From the NCBI GenBank assembly GCA_963765785.1, contig CAVXXW010000022.1, positions 62,001 to 126,000 of the forward strand: DNA of 64,000 nucleotides, given 5' to 3'. Below the pieces are notes generated by a model. The model saw only the letters and a program-made list of their open reading frames with translations. It did not search any database and had not been told where the DNA came from. The stretch comes from AC-32 sp963765785 (GTDB lineage Bacteria > Actinomycetota > Thermoleophilia > Gaiellales > Gaiellaceae). The position numbers and the translations under genes are program-made. Below, one piece after another: positions 1 to 9,736 of the stretch. The first letter of the stretch is position 1; every line of letters begins with the position of its first letter.

Positions 1-31
1 CGAGGGGGTGGCCCTTGCCGAGGCGGCGTGA
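1..31 (+). CDS. carA: Carbamoyl-phosphate synthase small subunit, 3' end only (probable)
   Basis: Only the last nine codons lie in the window: one frame reads E-G-V-A-L-A-E-A-A and stops with TGA at 29-31. The peptide is too short to identify. The call rests on position: it overlaps the start of carB by 17 bases, and carA normally precedes carB. The glutaminase subunit would supply ammonia to CarB. Confidence 0.4.
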   Translation, partial: EGVALAEAA

Positions 32-3000
32 CATCCGCTCGGTCTGCCTGATCGGCTCCGGCCCGATCGTGATCGGGCAGGCCTGCGAGTTCGACTACGC
101 GGGCTGCCAGGCGCTGAAGGTGCTGCGCGAGGACGGCTTCCGCACGATCGTCGTCAACTCGAACCCGGCGACGATCATGACCGACCCAGGCTTCGCCGAC
201 CGCACGTACCTCGAGCCGCTGGACGCCGAGGCGGTGGCAGACGTGCTCGGCCGCGAGCGCCCGGACGCGCTGCTGCCGACGATGGGCGGCCAGACGGCGC
301 TGAACATCGGTCTCGAGCTGGCCGAGACGGGTGTGCTCGAGGCGCTCGGGATCGAGCTGATCGGCGCGCCGCCCGAGGTGATCCGGCGCGCGGAGGACCG
401 CGAGCTCTTCCGCGAGACGGTGCGCGAGGCCGGGCTGAAGGTGCCCGAGTCGCTCGTCGTCACCTCGCCGGCGGACGTGCCGGCCGACCTCTCGTTTCCG
501 GTCATCCTCCGGCCCGCGTTCACACTCGGCGGGCACGGCGGCGGCACCGCGCGGAACCGGCGGGAGCTGGAGACGCTGCTCGACCGCGCGCTCCGCGAGA
601 GCCCGGTCCACCAAGTGCTCGTCGAGGAGAACCTGACCGGCTGGGACGAGTTCGAGCTCGAGGTGATCCGCGACCGCAACGACAACGTCGTGATCGTCTG
701 CTCGATCGAGAACCTCGACCCGATGGGCATCCACACGGGTGACTCGGTCACGGTCGCGCCGCAGATGACGCTTCCCGACGACGCCTACCAGGAGCTCCGC
801 GACGCGGCCGCCGCGATCATCCGCGCGGTCGGCGTCGAGTGCGGCGGCTCGAACATCCAGTTTGCCCGCGAGCGGCAATCGGGCGACGTGCGCGTGATCG
901 AGATGAATCCGCGCGTCTCCCGCTCCTCGGCGCTCGCCTCGAAGGCGACCGGCTATCCGATCGCGAAGGTCGCCGCGAAGCTCGCCGTCGGTTACACACT
1001 CGACGAGATCCCGAACGACCTGACGGGGACGACGCCGGCCAGCTTCGAGCCGACGCTCGACTATGTGGTTGTCAAGGTGCCGCGCTTCGCATTCGAGAAG
1101 TTCCCCGGCGCCGACACGACGCTCGGCACGCAGATGAAGTCGGTCGGCGAGGCGATGGGGATCGGCCGCACGTTCGGCGAGGCGTTCTCCAAGGCGCTGC
1201 GCTCGCGCGAGCTCGACGGCGGCGCGGTAACGCCGTGGGCCTCGCTCGGCGAGCCGCCCGAAGGGCTGCACCCCTGGTTCCGGGCCGAGCTCGAGCGCCT
1301 GCGGCTCGAGCCGATGAACCTCTCCGACCTAGTCGCGGACGACTGGCTGCGGCTGAAACGGCTCGGCCACTCCGACGCTGCGATCGCGAAGGCGTGCGGC
1401 GTGAGCGAGGAGCAGGCCCGCGCGGCGCGGCGGTCGTGGGGAGTACGTCCTGCGTACCGGCGCGTCGACTCCTGCGCCGCCGAGGTCGAGGCGGGGTCGA
1501 ACTACCTTTACTCCACCTGGGGCGAGGCGTCCGAGTGCAGGCCTACGGCCTCTAGCCACCACAACCGAGCGGCGGTTGTGATCTTGGGGTCCGGCCCGAA
1601 CCGGATCGGCCAGGGGATCGAGTTCGACTACTGCTGCGTCCACGCCGCGCGGAGCTTCCGCTCGCTCGGCTACGAGGCTGTAATGGTCAACTGCAACCCG
1701 GAGACCGTCTCGACCGACTACGACACCTCTGACCGGCTCTACTTCGAGCCGCTCGGCGTCGAGGAGGTCCTGGCCGTCTGCGAGCGCGAGCAGCCCGCGG
1801 GCGTCGTGATCCAGTTCGGCGGCCAGACGCCGCTCAAGCTGGCGCGCGCGATCGAGGCGGCAGGCTTCCGCATCCTCGGGACGCCGTTCGAGGCGGTCGA
1901 CCTCGCGGAGGACCGCGAGCGTTTCGCGGCGCTCTGCGACGGGCTCGAGATCAAGGTGCCGGAGTGGGGGATGGCCGCGACCGCCGACGAGGCTGTCGAG
2001 GTCGCCGAGCGCGTCGGCTACCCCGTGCTCGTGCGCCCGAGCTACGTGCTGGGCGGGCGCTCGATGCGGGTCTGCTACGACGCGGAGGCCGTCCGCGAAG
2101 CTGCGGCCGCCGGCGGGCGACTCCTGGTCGACCGCTTCCTCGAGAACGCGATCGAGATCGACGTCGACGCGCTGTGCGACGGCACGAGCACGTTCGTCGC
2201 AGCGGTGATGCAGCACGTCGAGGAGGCCGGCGTCCACTCGGGCGACTCGAGCTGCGTCCTGCCGCCGCCGTCGCTGACCCGCTCCGAGCGGCGCGCCGTG
2301 GCGCATGCGGTGCGGCGCCTCGGGCCGGCGCTCGGCGTGGTCGGGCTCCTCAACGTGCAGCTCGCCCTCGCCGACGGCGAGCTTTACGTGCTCGAGGCGA
2401 ACCCGCGCGCCTCGCGGACGGTGCCGTTCGCGAGCAAGGCGACCGGCGTCAACCTCGTCGAGGCCGCATGCCGGCTTGCCGCCGGCGCGAACCTCGGGGA
2501 GCTCGACCTCTCTGCGCACGATCTCGGACAGGTCTCGGTCAAGGCGGCGGTGCTGCCGTTCGCGCGCTTCCCCGGCGCCGACCCGGTGCTCGGCCCCGAG
2601 ATGCGCTCGACCGGCGAGGTGATGGCCAGCGCATCCGACCTGCCGACGGCCTTCGCGAAGGCTGAGCGCGCCGCCGGCAGACGGCTTCCCGCGAGCGGGA
2701 CGGCGTTCCTGTCGGTGCGCGACGAGGACAAGGGCGTGGTCGTCCCCGTCGCGCAGGCGCTCGCCGGCCTCGGCTTCGGCCTGCTGGCAACCGCCGGCAC
2801 GGCGCGCACCCTCGCCGCTGTGGGCCTCGCCGTCGAGTACGTCCGCAAGGTGACCGAGGAAGGGCAGGGGCCGAGCGTGGTCGACCTCGTCCGGCGCGGC
2901 CGCTGCGACCTGGTGATCAACACGCCGCAGGGCTCGGGCGCGCGCACCGACGGGTACCGGATTCGCGAGGCGGCGCTCGTCGCGCGGGTGCCGTGCATCA

Positions 3001-3107
3001 CGACGATCTCCGGCGCGGCCGCGGCCGTCGAGGCGATCGCGCACGCCCGGGACGAGGTCGCATTGAGCCTGCAGGAGCGGATCGATGCTCAAGCGCGAAC
3101 GGCCTAG
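15..3107 (+). CDS. carB: Carbamoyl-phosphate synthase large subunit
   Basis: Makes carbamoyl phosphate from bicarbonate, ammonia and two ATP, feeding pyrimidine and arginine synthesis in the cytoplasm. The 1030 residues show the duplicated ATP-grasp layout: an N-terminal half opening with GSGPIVIGQACEFDY, a second half with GSGPNRIGQGIEFDY near residue 525, and a C-terminal MGS-like allosteric domain from about residue 900. The length is slightly short of the usual 1050-1100. I chose TTG at 15 because M-P-R-R-R-D-I matches the family N-terminus and GAGGGGG at 2-8 is a suitable ribosome binding site. The 3' end overlaps pyrK by 23 bases, so the genes are probably translationally coupled. Confidence 0.97.
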   Translation: MPRRRDIRSVCLIGSGPIVIGQACEFDYAGCQALKVLREDGFRTIVVNSNPATIMTDPGFADRTYLEPLDAEAVADVLGRERPDALLPTMGGQTALNIGLELAETGVLEALGIELIGAPPEVIRRAEDRELFRETVREAGLKVPESLVVTSPADVPADLSFPVILRPAFTLGGHGGGTARNRRELETLLDRALRESPVHQVLVEENLTGWDEFELEVIRDRNDNVVIVCSIENLDPMGIHTGDSVTVAPQMTLPDDAYQELRDAAAAIIRAVGVECGGSNIQFARERQSGDVRVIEMNPRVSRSSALASKATGYPIAKVAAKLAVGYTLDEIPNDLTGTTPASFEPTLDYVVVKVPRFAFEKFPGADTTLGTQMKSVGEAMGIGRTFGEAFSKALRSRELDGGAVTPWASLGEPPEGLHPWFRAELERLRLEPMNLSDLVADDWLRLKRLGHSDAAIAKACGVSEEQARAARRSWGVRPAYRRVDSCAAEVEAGSNYLYSTWGEASECRPTASSHHNRAAVVILGSGPNRIGQGIEFDYCCVHAARSFRSLGYEAVMVNCNPETVSTDYDTSDRLYFEPLGVEEVLAVCEREQPAGVVIQFGGQTPLKLARAIEAAGFRILGTPFEAVDLAEDRERFAALCDGLEIKVPEWGMAATADEAVEVAERVGYPVLVRPSYVLGGRSMRVCYDAEAVREAAAAGGRLLVDRFLENAIEIDVDALCDGTSTFVAAVMQHVEEAGVHSGDSSCVLPPPSLTRSERRAVAHAVRRLGPALGVVGLLNVQLALADGELYVLEANPRASRTVPFASKATGVNLVEAACRLAAGANLGELDLSAHDLGQVSVKAAVLPFARFPGADPVLGPEMRSTGEVMASASDLPTAFAKAERAAGRRLPASGTAFLSVRDEDKGVVVPVAQALAGLGFGLLATAGTARTLAAVGLAVEYVRKVTEEGQGPSVVDLVRRGRCDLVINTPQGSGARTDGYRIREAALVARVPCITTISGAAAAVEAIAHARDEVALSLQERIDAQARTA

Positions 3108-3834
3108 CGTCCTCGAGGCCGAGGCGGTCGGCCCGTACACACTGCTCCGCGTCGAGCGGGGGGCGGTCGAGCCCGGCGAGCCCGGGCAGTTCTTCATGCT
3201 CGAGGCGCCGGGGCGCGTCCTGCCGAGGCCGATGAGCCTCTGCCTGGCGCCGCCGGGCGAGCTTGCGTTCCTGATCGATCCGATCGGCCGGGGCACCCGG
3301 GCGCTGTGCGCGCTCCAGCCGGGCGAGCAGGTCGGCATCCTCGGCCCGCTCGGCAACGGCTTTCGCCTCGACGTCGAACGACCGCTGCTCGTCGGCGGCG
3401 GGATCGGGGTCGCGCCGCTGCCCTACCTCTCCGAGCGGCTGGGCGGGCCGCCGGCCGTGCTCGGCTTCCGCAGCGTCTGGCACGCGGAGGCGGCGGCGCT
3501 CGTGCCGAACGCCCACGTCGTGATCGAGCCGACCTACGTGACCGAGGCGATGCACGCGGGCCACGACGTGCTCGCCTGCGGCCCGGAGCCGATGCTCGAG
3601 GCGGTCCGCCGCCTGACCCCGCACGCCCAGCTCGCGTGGGAGGCGCCGATGGCGTGCGGCTACGGTGCCTGCTACGGCTGTGTCGTCGAGGTCGACGGCC
3701 GGCTCAAGCGCCTCTGCGTGGAAGGGCCGGTCTTGGTGACGGCCCCCTCCCACACGTCTCGCACGCGCGAGAGCGGTGTTTCGCGGCTCGCGCGCACGAG
3801 CCGCGCGGGAGGTGACCGCGATGCGCCTGCTTAA
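3085..3834 (+). CDS. pyrK: Dihydroorotate dehydrogenase B electron-transfer subunit
   Basis: Passes electrons from dihydroorotate (via PyrD FMN) to NAD through FAD and a [2Fe-2S] cluster. Visible are a flavin-binding R-P-M-S-L segment near residue 50, a nucleotide loop GGGIGVAPL near residue 109, and four cluster cysteines C191, C196, C199 and C211 (C-x4-C-x2-C-x11-C). It starts inside carB and its 249 aa run 14 bases past the pyrD start. The last 25 or so residues, rich in Arg, Ser and Thr, look like an unconserved tail. The pyrK-pyrD pairing identifies a class 1B dihydroorotate dehydrogenase. Confidence 0.93.
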   Translation: MLKRERPSVLEAEAVGPYTLLRVERGAVEPGEPGQFFMLEAPGRVLPRPMSLCLAPPGELAFLIDPIGRGTRALCALQPGEQVGILGPLGNGFRLDVERPLLVGGGIGVAPLPYLSERLGGPPAVLGFRSVWHAEAAALVPNAHVVIEPTYVTEAMHAGHDVLACGPEPMLEAVRRLTPHAQLAWEAPMACGYGACYGCVVEVDGRLKRLCVEGPVLVTAPSHTSRTRESGVSRLARTSRAGGDRDAPA

Positions 3835-4735
3835 CGCGAGTGGCTGCCTCGACGCGCTCGCCGCCCCCGAGGTCGCGCGGACGCTCGACGCCTTCGTGAC
3901 GAAGACCGTCACGCCGCTGCCGCGCGAGGGCAACGCGCCCGTCCGCATCGCCGAGGTCGAGGTCGGGATGCTGAACGCGATCGGCCTCGCGAACCCGGGC
4001 GTCGAGGCGTTCGCGGCGGAGCACTTGCCGCGCCTCGCGGCGCTGGGCGTCCCGCTCTGGGTCTCGGTCGGCGGCTTCGCGGTGGAGGACTACGTCGCCG
4101 TCGCCGACCAAGTGAACCGTGCAGAGGTCGAGGCGCTGGAGCTGAACCTCTCGTGCCCGAACGTCGACGAGGTGCCCGAGAACGTCGGCGAGGTCGTGGC
4201 CGCGGTGCGCAAGGTGACGGTGAAGCCGCTGTACGCAAAGCTCTCGGCCGCCGTGGCCGACCTGGCCGCGACCGCCCGGGCGGCCGAGGCCGCCGGTGCG
4301 GACGGGCTCAGCCTCGTGAACACCGTCCGCGGGCTCGCGCTGGACGAGCGCACACTGCTGCCGGTCCTCGCGCGCGGGTCGGGCGGGCTCTCCGGGCCTG
4401 CGCTCCGGCCGGTCGCGCTCGCCGCCGTCTACACGTGCTTCCGGGAGACGCGCCTACCCATCGTCGGCATGGGCGGCGTGGCCACCGGACGGCACGCGCT
4501 GGAGCTGCTCGCATGCGGTGCGACGGACGTCGCCTTGGGCACCGCGCTCTTCGCCGACCCCGGCGCGCCGGACCGAATCCGCGTCGAGCTGGAGGCCGAG
4601 TCGGCTGCGCTCGGCTTCGTCAACGTTGACAACGCTGTCGGCGCCGCGCACGGCAACACCGAGGCGACTCTCGACCAAAGGTCGAGAGTACTGTGCGCAA
4701 AAGCCCTGCATATTGGACTAAACAAGGCGGGTTGA
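3821..4735 (+). CDS. pyrD: Dihydroorotate dehydrogenase B catalytic subunit
   Basis: Oxidises dihydroorotate to orotate using FMN and works with PyrK. The protein has the class 1B signature LELNLSCPNV, whose cysteine is the catalytic base, followed by a Lys in PLYAKLS and phosphate-binding glycines in GMGGVATG. I chose ATG 3821 because GGGAGGTGA at 3808-3816 is a good ribosome binding site; a longer in-frame reading from 3776 is less likely. Homology-like sequence ends near NAVGAAH. The last 28 or so codons (about 4650-4732) look unrelated to the family and contain a perfect 10 bp hairpin. No pyrF follows, although it often neighbours pyrD. Confidence 0.94.
   Translation: MRLLNASGCLDALAAPEVARTLDAFVTKTVTPLPREGNAPVRIAEVEVGMLNAIGLANPGVEAFAAEHLPRLAALGVPLWVSVGGFAVEDYVAVADQVNRAEVEALELNLSCPNVDEVPENVGEVVAAVRKVTVKPLYAKLSAAVADLAATARAAEAAGADGLSLVNTVRGLALDERTLLPVLARGSGGLSGPALRPVALAAVYTCFRETRLPIVGMGGVATGRHALELLACGATDVALGTALFADPGAPDRIRVELEAESAALGFVNVDNAVGAAHGNTEATLDQRSRVLCAKALHIGLNKAG
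4667..4689 (+). terminator. Perfect 10 bp hairpin inside the 3' end of pyrD
   Basis: ACTCTCGACC (4667-4676), loop AAA, GGTCGAGAGT (4680-4689). There is no T-tract after it. It lies within pyrD coding sequence about 45 bases before the stop and just before the mihF promoter, so it could end or attenuate the pyr transcript. Confidence 0.5.
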
Positions 4736-4767
4736 CCGGCGCGGCGAGCTTGTTAGTATCCCCCGCC
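4732..4767 (+). promoter_or_regulatory. Leaderless promoter of mihF
   Basis: TTGACC (4732-4737), 16 bp spacer, TAGTAT (4754-4759), then 8 nt to GTG 4768. This is the most complete -35/-10 pair in the window. The expected transcription start coincides with the start codon. The -35 overlaps the pyrD stop codon. Confidence 0.75.
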
Positions 4768-5097
4768 GTGGCCGCGCTCAAGACTCAGGCCCAGGCGCCA
4801 CTCCGCTCCCTCGACCAACGGATGGACGCGCTCAAGCGGGCGAACGACATCCGCGTGCGACGCGCGCAGCTGAAGAAGGACCTCAAGTCCGGCGACGCGC
4901 GCATCGAGCAGATCCTGAGCAATCCGCCCGAGTACGTCTCGACGGCGAAGGTGTTCGACATGCTGATGGCCGTGCCGAAATTCGGCCGCGTGAAGGCGGC
5001 CCGCTTCCTCAACCAATGCAGGATCAGCCAGTCGAAGACCGTGGGCGGGCTCTCCGACCGTCAGCGGGCGGAGCTGATTGGCCTCTTCAACCGCTGA
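4768..5097 (+). CDS. mihF: Integration host factor, actinobacterial type
   Basis: Small nucleoid-associated DNA-binding protein of the actinobacterial IHF family, about 109 aa, basic and helical. The C-terminal part (VPKFGRVKAARFLNQCRIS and the following residues) is the helix-two-turn-helix typical of mIHF. GTG 4768 is preferred because it sits 8 nt after a good -10 box; a start at 4693 would add residues that overlap pyrD and the promoter. Its end overlaps gmk by 20 bases. The mihF-gmk-rpoZ order is characteristic of Actinobacteria and supports the call. Confidence 0.9.
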   Translation: MAALKTQAQAPLRSLDQRMDALKRANDIRVRRAQLKKDLKSGDARIEQILSNPPEYVSTAKVFDMLMAVPKFGRVKAARFLNQCRISQSKTVGGLSDRQRAELIGLFNR

Positions 5098-5707
5098 GCG
5101 GCGGCCTCGGCCGGTCTTCGTCCTCACGGGGACGTCGGGGGAAGGCAAGAGCACGCTCGCGAAGCTGCTCGTCGAGCGGGTCGACGGGCTCGAGCTCGCG
5201 GTCTCGGCGACCACGCGCCCGCGCCGGCCCGGCGAGGAGCACGGCCGCGACTACTGGTTCCTGAGCGACGAGGAGTTCGACCGCAAGCTCGAGGAAGGCG
5301 ACTTCGTCGAGTGGGTCGAGCTGCCGTGGGGCGAGGGCTACCGCTCCGGGACGCTCTGGTCGGAGCTCGACCGGATCGTCGCCGAGGGCCGCTCGCCGGT
5401 GCTCGAGATCGAGACCGGCGGTGCGCTTGCCGTGCGCGACCGGATCCCCGCCGCCGTGACGATCTTCGTGACCGCGCCCAGCCGCGAGGAGCGGGAGCGG
5501 CGCCTGCGCCTACGTGCGACCGAGAGCGAGGGCGAGATCGACGAGCGGCTCGACATCGCGGAGCGCCAGCTCGAGCTCGCGCCGGAGTTCGACCACACGG
5601 TCGTGAACGACGACCGGGAGCGGGCCGTGGCCGAGCTCGAGGGGATCGTCCGCGAAGCGATGGACGGTGCAGGTACCATCCCTGCCCATGATCCATCCCC
5701 GCGTTGA
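5078..5707 (+). CDS. gmk: Guanylate kinase
   Basis: Phosphorylates GMP to GDP. The P-loop is GTSGEGKST, close to the family GPSGxGKST, followed by the GMP-binding segment SATTRPRRPGE and a lid region. The 209 aa length fits the family. TTG 5078 is the only plausible start before the P-loop; GGAG at 5070-5073 precedes it and it overlaps the mihF end, implying coupling. The last codons overlap the rpoZ promoter and start. Confidence 0.93.
   Translation: MASSTAERRPRPVFVLTGTSGEGKSTLAKLLVERVDGLELAVSATTRPRRPGEEHGRDYWFLSDEEFDRKLEEGDFVEWVELPWGEGYRSGTLWSELDRIVAEGRSPVLEIETGGALAVRDRIPAAVTIFVTAPSREERERRLRLRATESEGEIDERLDIAERQLELAPEFDHTVVNDDRERAVAELEGIVREAMDGAGTIPAHDPSPR
5674..5687 (+). promoter_or_regulatory. 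Leaderless -10 of rpoZ
   Basis: TACCAT at 5674-5679 followed by 8 nt and ATG 5688. No ribosome binding site and no clear -35. The element lies inside the gmk 3' end. Confidence 0.55.
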
Positions 5708-5918
5708 CGAACTTCTGGAAAACGTCGATTCCCGCTACGCGCTGGTGATCGTCGCCGCCAAGCGCGCGCGGCAGATCAACAACTACCACCACCAGCTCGG
5801 CGAGGGCACGTTCGACCAGTTCCTGCCACCGCTCGTCGAGTCGCGTTCGAAGAACTACTTGACCATGTCCCTCGAAGAGATCGCCGAGGGCAAGATCAAG
5901 TACTCGTACGCGAAGTAG
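5688..5918 (+). CDS. rpoZ: DNA-directed RNA polymerase omega subunit
   Basis: The 76 aa protein assists assembly and stability of RNA polymerase by clamping the beta-prime C-terminus. The family core is visible: DSRYALVIVAAKRARQIN near residues 15-32, and a C-terminal segment where the loop SLEEIAEGKI is conserved. ATG 5688 is chosen over an upstream in-frame start at 5667 because of the TACCAT box 8 nt upstream. It closes the mihF-gmk-rpoZ cluster. Confidence 0.93.
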   Translation: MIHPRVDELLENVDSRYALVIVAAKRARQINNYHHQLGEGTFDQFLPPLVESRSKNYLTMSLEEIAEGKIKYSYAK

Positions 5919-5967
5919 AGATCGGAGGCCGCCGCATACCTGGCGGCCCCTCGCTCCCCGCTGGCGG

Positions 5968-6348
5968 TTACTGGGTGACCTTGAAGTCCTGGTGCATCTG
6001 GGACTCGTGCACGGAGCAGTAGAACCTCCAGCTGCCAGGCTTGAGCGTCATCACGACGGTCTTCGCGCCGGTGAAGCCGGTACCGGTGATGTCCTTCTCG
6101 AGCTTCGGCTTGCCCGGCTTCTCGCGCTCGAGCACGGAGTTGTGGAAGCTCGACTTGTCGCTGACGACGACCTTGTACTTCCCGGCCTTCAGCGACTTGA
6201 CCTTCTTGCCGCCCTTGGTGAGCGACACCGAGTAGCCGGGGCCGACGACGCCCTTGAGCGTGGGCATCGAGTTGCTGCTGCTGAACGCCGCTCCTGCGAC
6301 CGCGAGCGCGGCGGCCACCAGGGCGGCGATGAGCGAAAGCGCCTTCAT
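5968..6348 (-). CDS. Secreted cupredoxin-like copper protein
   Basis: A 126 aa exported protein. Residues 1-21 are a signal peptide (M-K-A-L-S followed by a long Ala/Leu/Val stretch). The mature part ends with type 1 copper ligands: a His in SFHNSV and the cluster FYCSVHESQM giving Cys, His and Met (C-x2-H-x3-M). It is likely a small blue-copper electron carrier or copper-binding protein outside the membrane. ATG at 6346-6348 has AAAGGA upstream on the minus strand, so this gene uses an SD leader. It is convergent with rpoZ and divergent from coaBC. Its redox partner is unknown. Confidence 0.82.
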   Translation of the reverse strand: MKALSLIAALVAAALAVAGAAFSSSNSMPTLKGVVGPGYSVSLTKGGKKVKSLKAGKYKVVVSDKSSFHNSVLEREKPGKPKLEKDITGTGFTGAKTVVMTLKPGSWRFYCSVHESQMHQDFKVTQ

Positions 6349-6427
6349 TCGGTTCCTTTCGTGGGGGACGCAAGTCCTACGGTCCTGCGCAGTTCGCGGA
6401 TTTGCCTGCTGAGGGCACAATGTGGCG

Positions 6428-7583
6428 ATGGCGCGCGTGCTGCTGGGGGTGACGGGAGGGATCGCCGCCTACAAGGCCTGCGAGCTGGCACGGCTGCTGG
6501 TTCGCGCAGGCCACGAGGTGACGCCGATCCTGACGCCGGAGGCCGAGACCTTCGTCTCGGCGAAGACGTTCGAGGCCCTCGCGCGGCGCGAGGCGCCCCG
6601 TGAGCTGTTCCCGCACCTCGTCGAGGCCGACCTGCTGGCGATCGCGCCGCTCTCGGCCAACACGCTGGCCAAGCTCGCATACGGGCTCGCCGACAACGTG
6701 CTGGCACAGACGGCGCTCGCGTTCGACGGCCCAGTCGTCGCCGCGCCGGCGATGAACCCGCGCATGTGGCGCAGCGACGCGGTGCAGGCGAACGTCGAGC
6801 TCGTCCAGGCCCGTGGGGTCGAGCTCGTCGGCCCGGAGGAGGGCGACACGGCCGAGGGCGAGGTCGGGGTCGGGCGGATGACCGAGCCGGAGGAGATCTT
6901 CGAGCGCGTCGCGGCGGCGCTCGAGCGGCGCGGGCAGCTCCGCGGCCGCCGCGTGCTCGTCACCGCCGGCGGGACGCGCGAGCCGCTCGATGCGGTCCGG
7001 TTTCTGGGCAACCGCTCGTCTGGCCGCATGGGCACGGCGCTCGCGGCCGAGGCGCGCCGGCGCGGGGCGGAGGTCACTCTCGTCGCATCGAACCTGACAG
7101 TGCCCGCGCCCGTAGGAGTTGACGTGGTGGACGCGCCGACCGCCGAGGACGTGGCCCGCGAGACGCTTGCGCGCGGCGACGCCGACGTGGTCGTGATGGC
7201 CGCGGCCGTGGCCGACTACCGGCCGGCCCGTTCCGAGGAGGGCAAGCGGCCGAAGGACGACCAGCCGTGGACGGTGACGTTCGAGCCGACGCGCGACGTG
7301 CTTCGCGAGTTGGGCGAGCGGCGCACCAACGGGCAGTTCCTCGTCGGGTTCGCGGCCGACCGCGGCGAGCGCGGCCTCGAGCGCGCGCGGGAGAAGCTCG
7401 CGAACAAGCGGGCGGACTTGATCGTCTTCAACGACGTGGGGCGCGACGACATCGGCTTCGACGCCCGCGACAACGAGGTCGTGCTGGTTTCGGCCGAGGG
7501 CGAGCGGCGCATCGAGAAGGCAGCGAAGGAACGGATCGCCTCTGCGATCCTCGACGAGGTCACGGCGCGGCTGGAGGAGAGCG

Positions 7584-7603
<20 letters not shown>
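6428..7603 (+). CDS. coaBC: Bifunctional phosphopantothenoylcysteine synthetase/decarboxylase
   Basis: Converts 4'-phosphopantothenate and cysteine to 4'-phosphopantetheine in coenzyme A synthesis. The N-terminal CoaC flavoprotein domain starts with GVTGGIAAYKACELARLL and carries the APAMNPRMW segment; the C-terminal CoaB domain from about residue 180 starts with VLVTAGGTREPLDAVR and includes the KRPKDD stretch. ATG 6428 is preferred; GTG 6422 is an alternative. CACAAT ends 6 nt before the ATG and could serve as a leaderless -10. The end overlaps the next gene by 20 bases. In many Actinobacteria coaBC follows rpoZ, as here except for the inserted cupredoxin. Confidence 0.95.
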
Positions 7604-8545
<942 letters not shown>

Positions 8546-8549
<4 letters not shown>

Positions 8550-9736
8550 CCCGGCGCGGCCGGCTCGCGCTCGCCCTCGGCGTCATCACGTACTTCGCGG
8601 CCTGGGCGTTCGGCTCGAGGATCCTCTACCCGGTCGCGCTCGGCCTGCCGCTGGCGGTGCTGCTGGCGTGGGTCTGGACGGCGCTCGCCAACCGGCCGCT
8701 CGAGCTCACGCGGAAGCTGCCGCTCGGCGAGCGGCTCGAGGGCGACGACGTTCCGGTCAAGGTGCGGCTCTCGTCGCAGCGCCGCCTGGTGCCTGCGCGC
8801 TGGACCCTGCGCGAGCAGATCGGCAAGCTCGGCGAGCGCACGGCCACCCTCAGCACCGACGGCCATGCCGGCTACCTGCTCGAACGTCTGCCGCGCGGCC
8901 GCTATGCGTTCGAGCAGTCGATCGCGGTGATCGAGGACCCGTTCGGCCTCGAGCGGGTCGAGCAGCCTCTCGACGCCCCCGGTGCGCTGCTCGTCTACCC
9001 GCGCCTGGTCGAGCTCGACCGCCTCTTCTCCGAAAGCGGCACGCGTTCGCAAGACGGACGGCGCCTGCTGCTGCAGCGGCCGTCCGGCTTCGACCTGCAC
9101 AGCGTGCGCGAGTACGAGCACGGGGACTCGCTGCGCAAGGTGCACTGGCGTTCGACCGCCCGGCGCGCGCAGCTGATGGTCAAGGAGCTCGAGGACGCGC
9201 CGCGCGACGAGGTCGCGGTCCTGCTCGACGCAGAGCCCGAGGCGGTGGTCGGCGGCAGCTTCGACCTGCAGGTGAGGGCGGCCGGGTCCCTGCTGCTCTC
9301 ACACGTCCGGCGCGGCCGGCGGGCGGTGCTCGCGATCAACGGCTCGCAGCCGGAGCAGCAGGCTGTCCGGTCGGCCGAAGGCGACTGGCGGCAGGCGCTC
9401 GACCTGCTCGCGGCCGTCGAGCCCGAGCCCGGGCCGCCGCTCGCGGCGATGCTGGCCGACCAGGCGAACGCGGTGGCGCGGTCGCTCGAGCTGACGGTCG
9501 TGACGGCCTCGCTCGCGCCACGCCTGGTGGAGCGGCTGGCCGAGCGCGCGCTTGCGACCGGCAACGTCGCGCTCGTCCTCGTCGACGCGTCGAGCTTCGC
9601 CGGCGCTGCCCCGAAGCCGATCCCCGAGCTCCTGCGGCTGCAGGCCTCCGGCGTCGTGATCGCGGTCCTGCGCGAAGGGGACGACCTCGCCGAACGCCTC
9701 GGTGCGGCCGAGCGGGCGGAAGCGGCGCATGGGTAG
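8546..9736 (+). CDS. DUF58 membrane-anchored protein, MoxR partner
   Basis: The 396 aa protein has two N-terminal membrane segments (about residues 5-22 and 27-45). The DUF58 signature YEHGDSLRKVHWRST is near residue 190, followed by a vWA-like fold with LLDAEPEAVVGGSFDL. It is coupled to MoxR by a 4-base overlap and to the transglutaminase by an 8-base overlap. It probably bridges the ATPase and the membrane protein encoded next. No enzymatic function is known for the family. Confidence 0.88.

Noticed and set aside
4666..4735. Frameshift in pyrD as the reason for its odd tail
   Set aside because: The frame is intact from the start to the stop and no alternative frame restores a family-like end; loss of the original stop is simpler.
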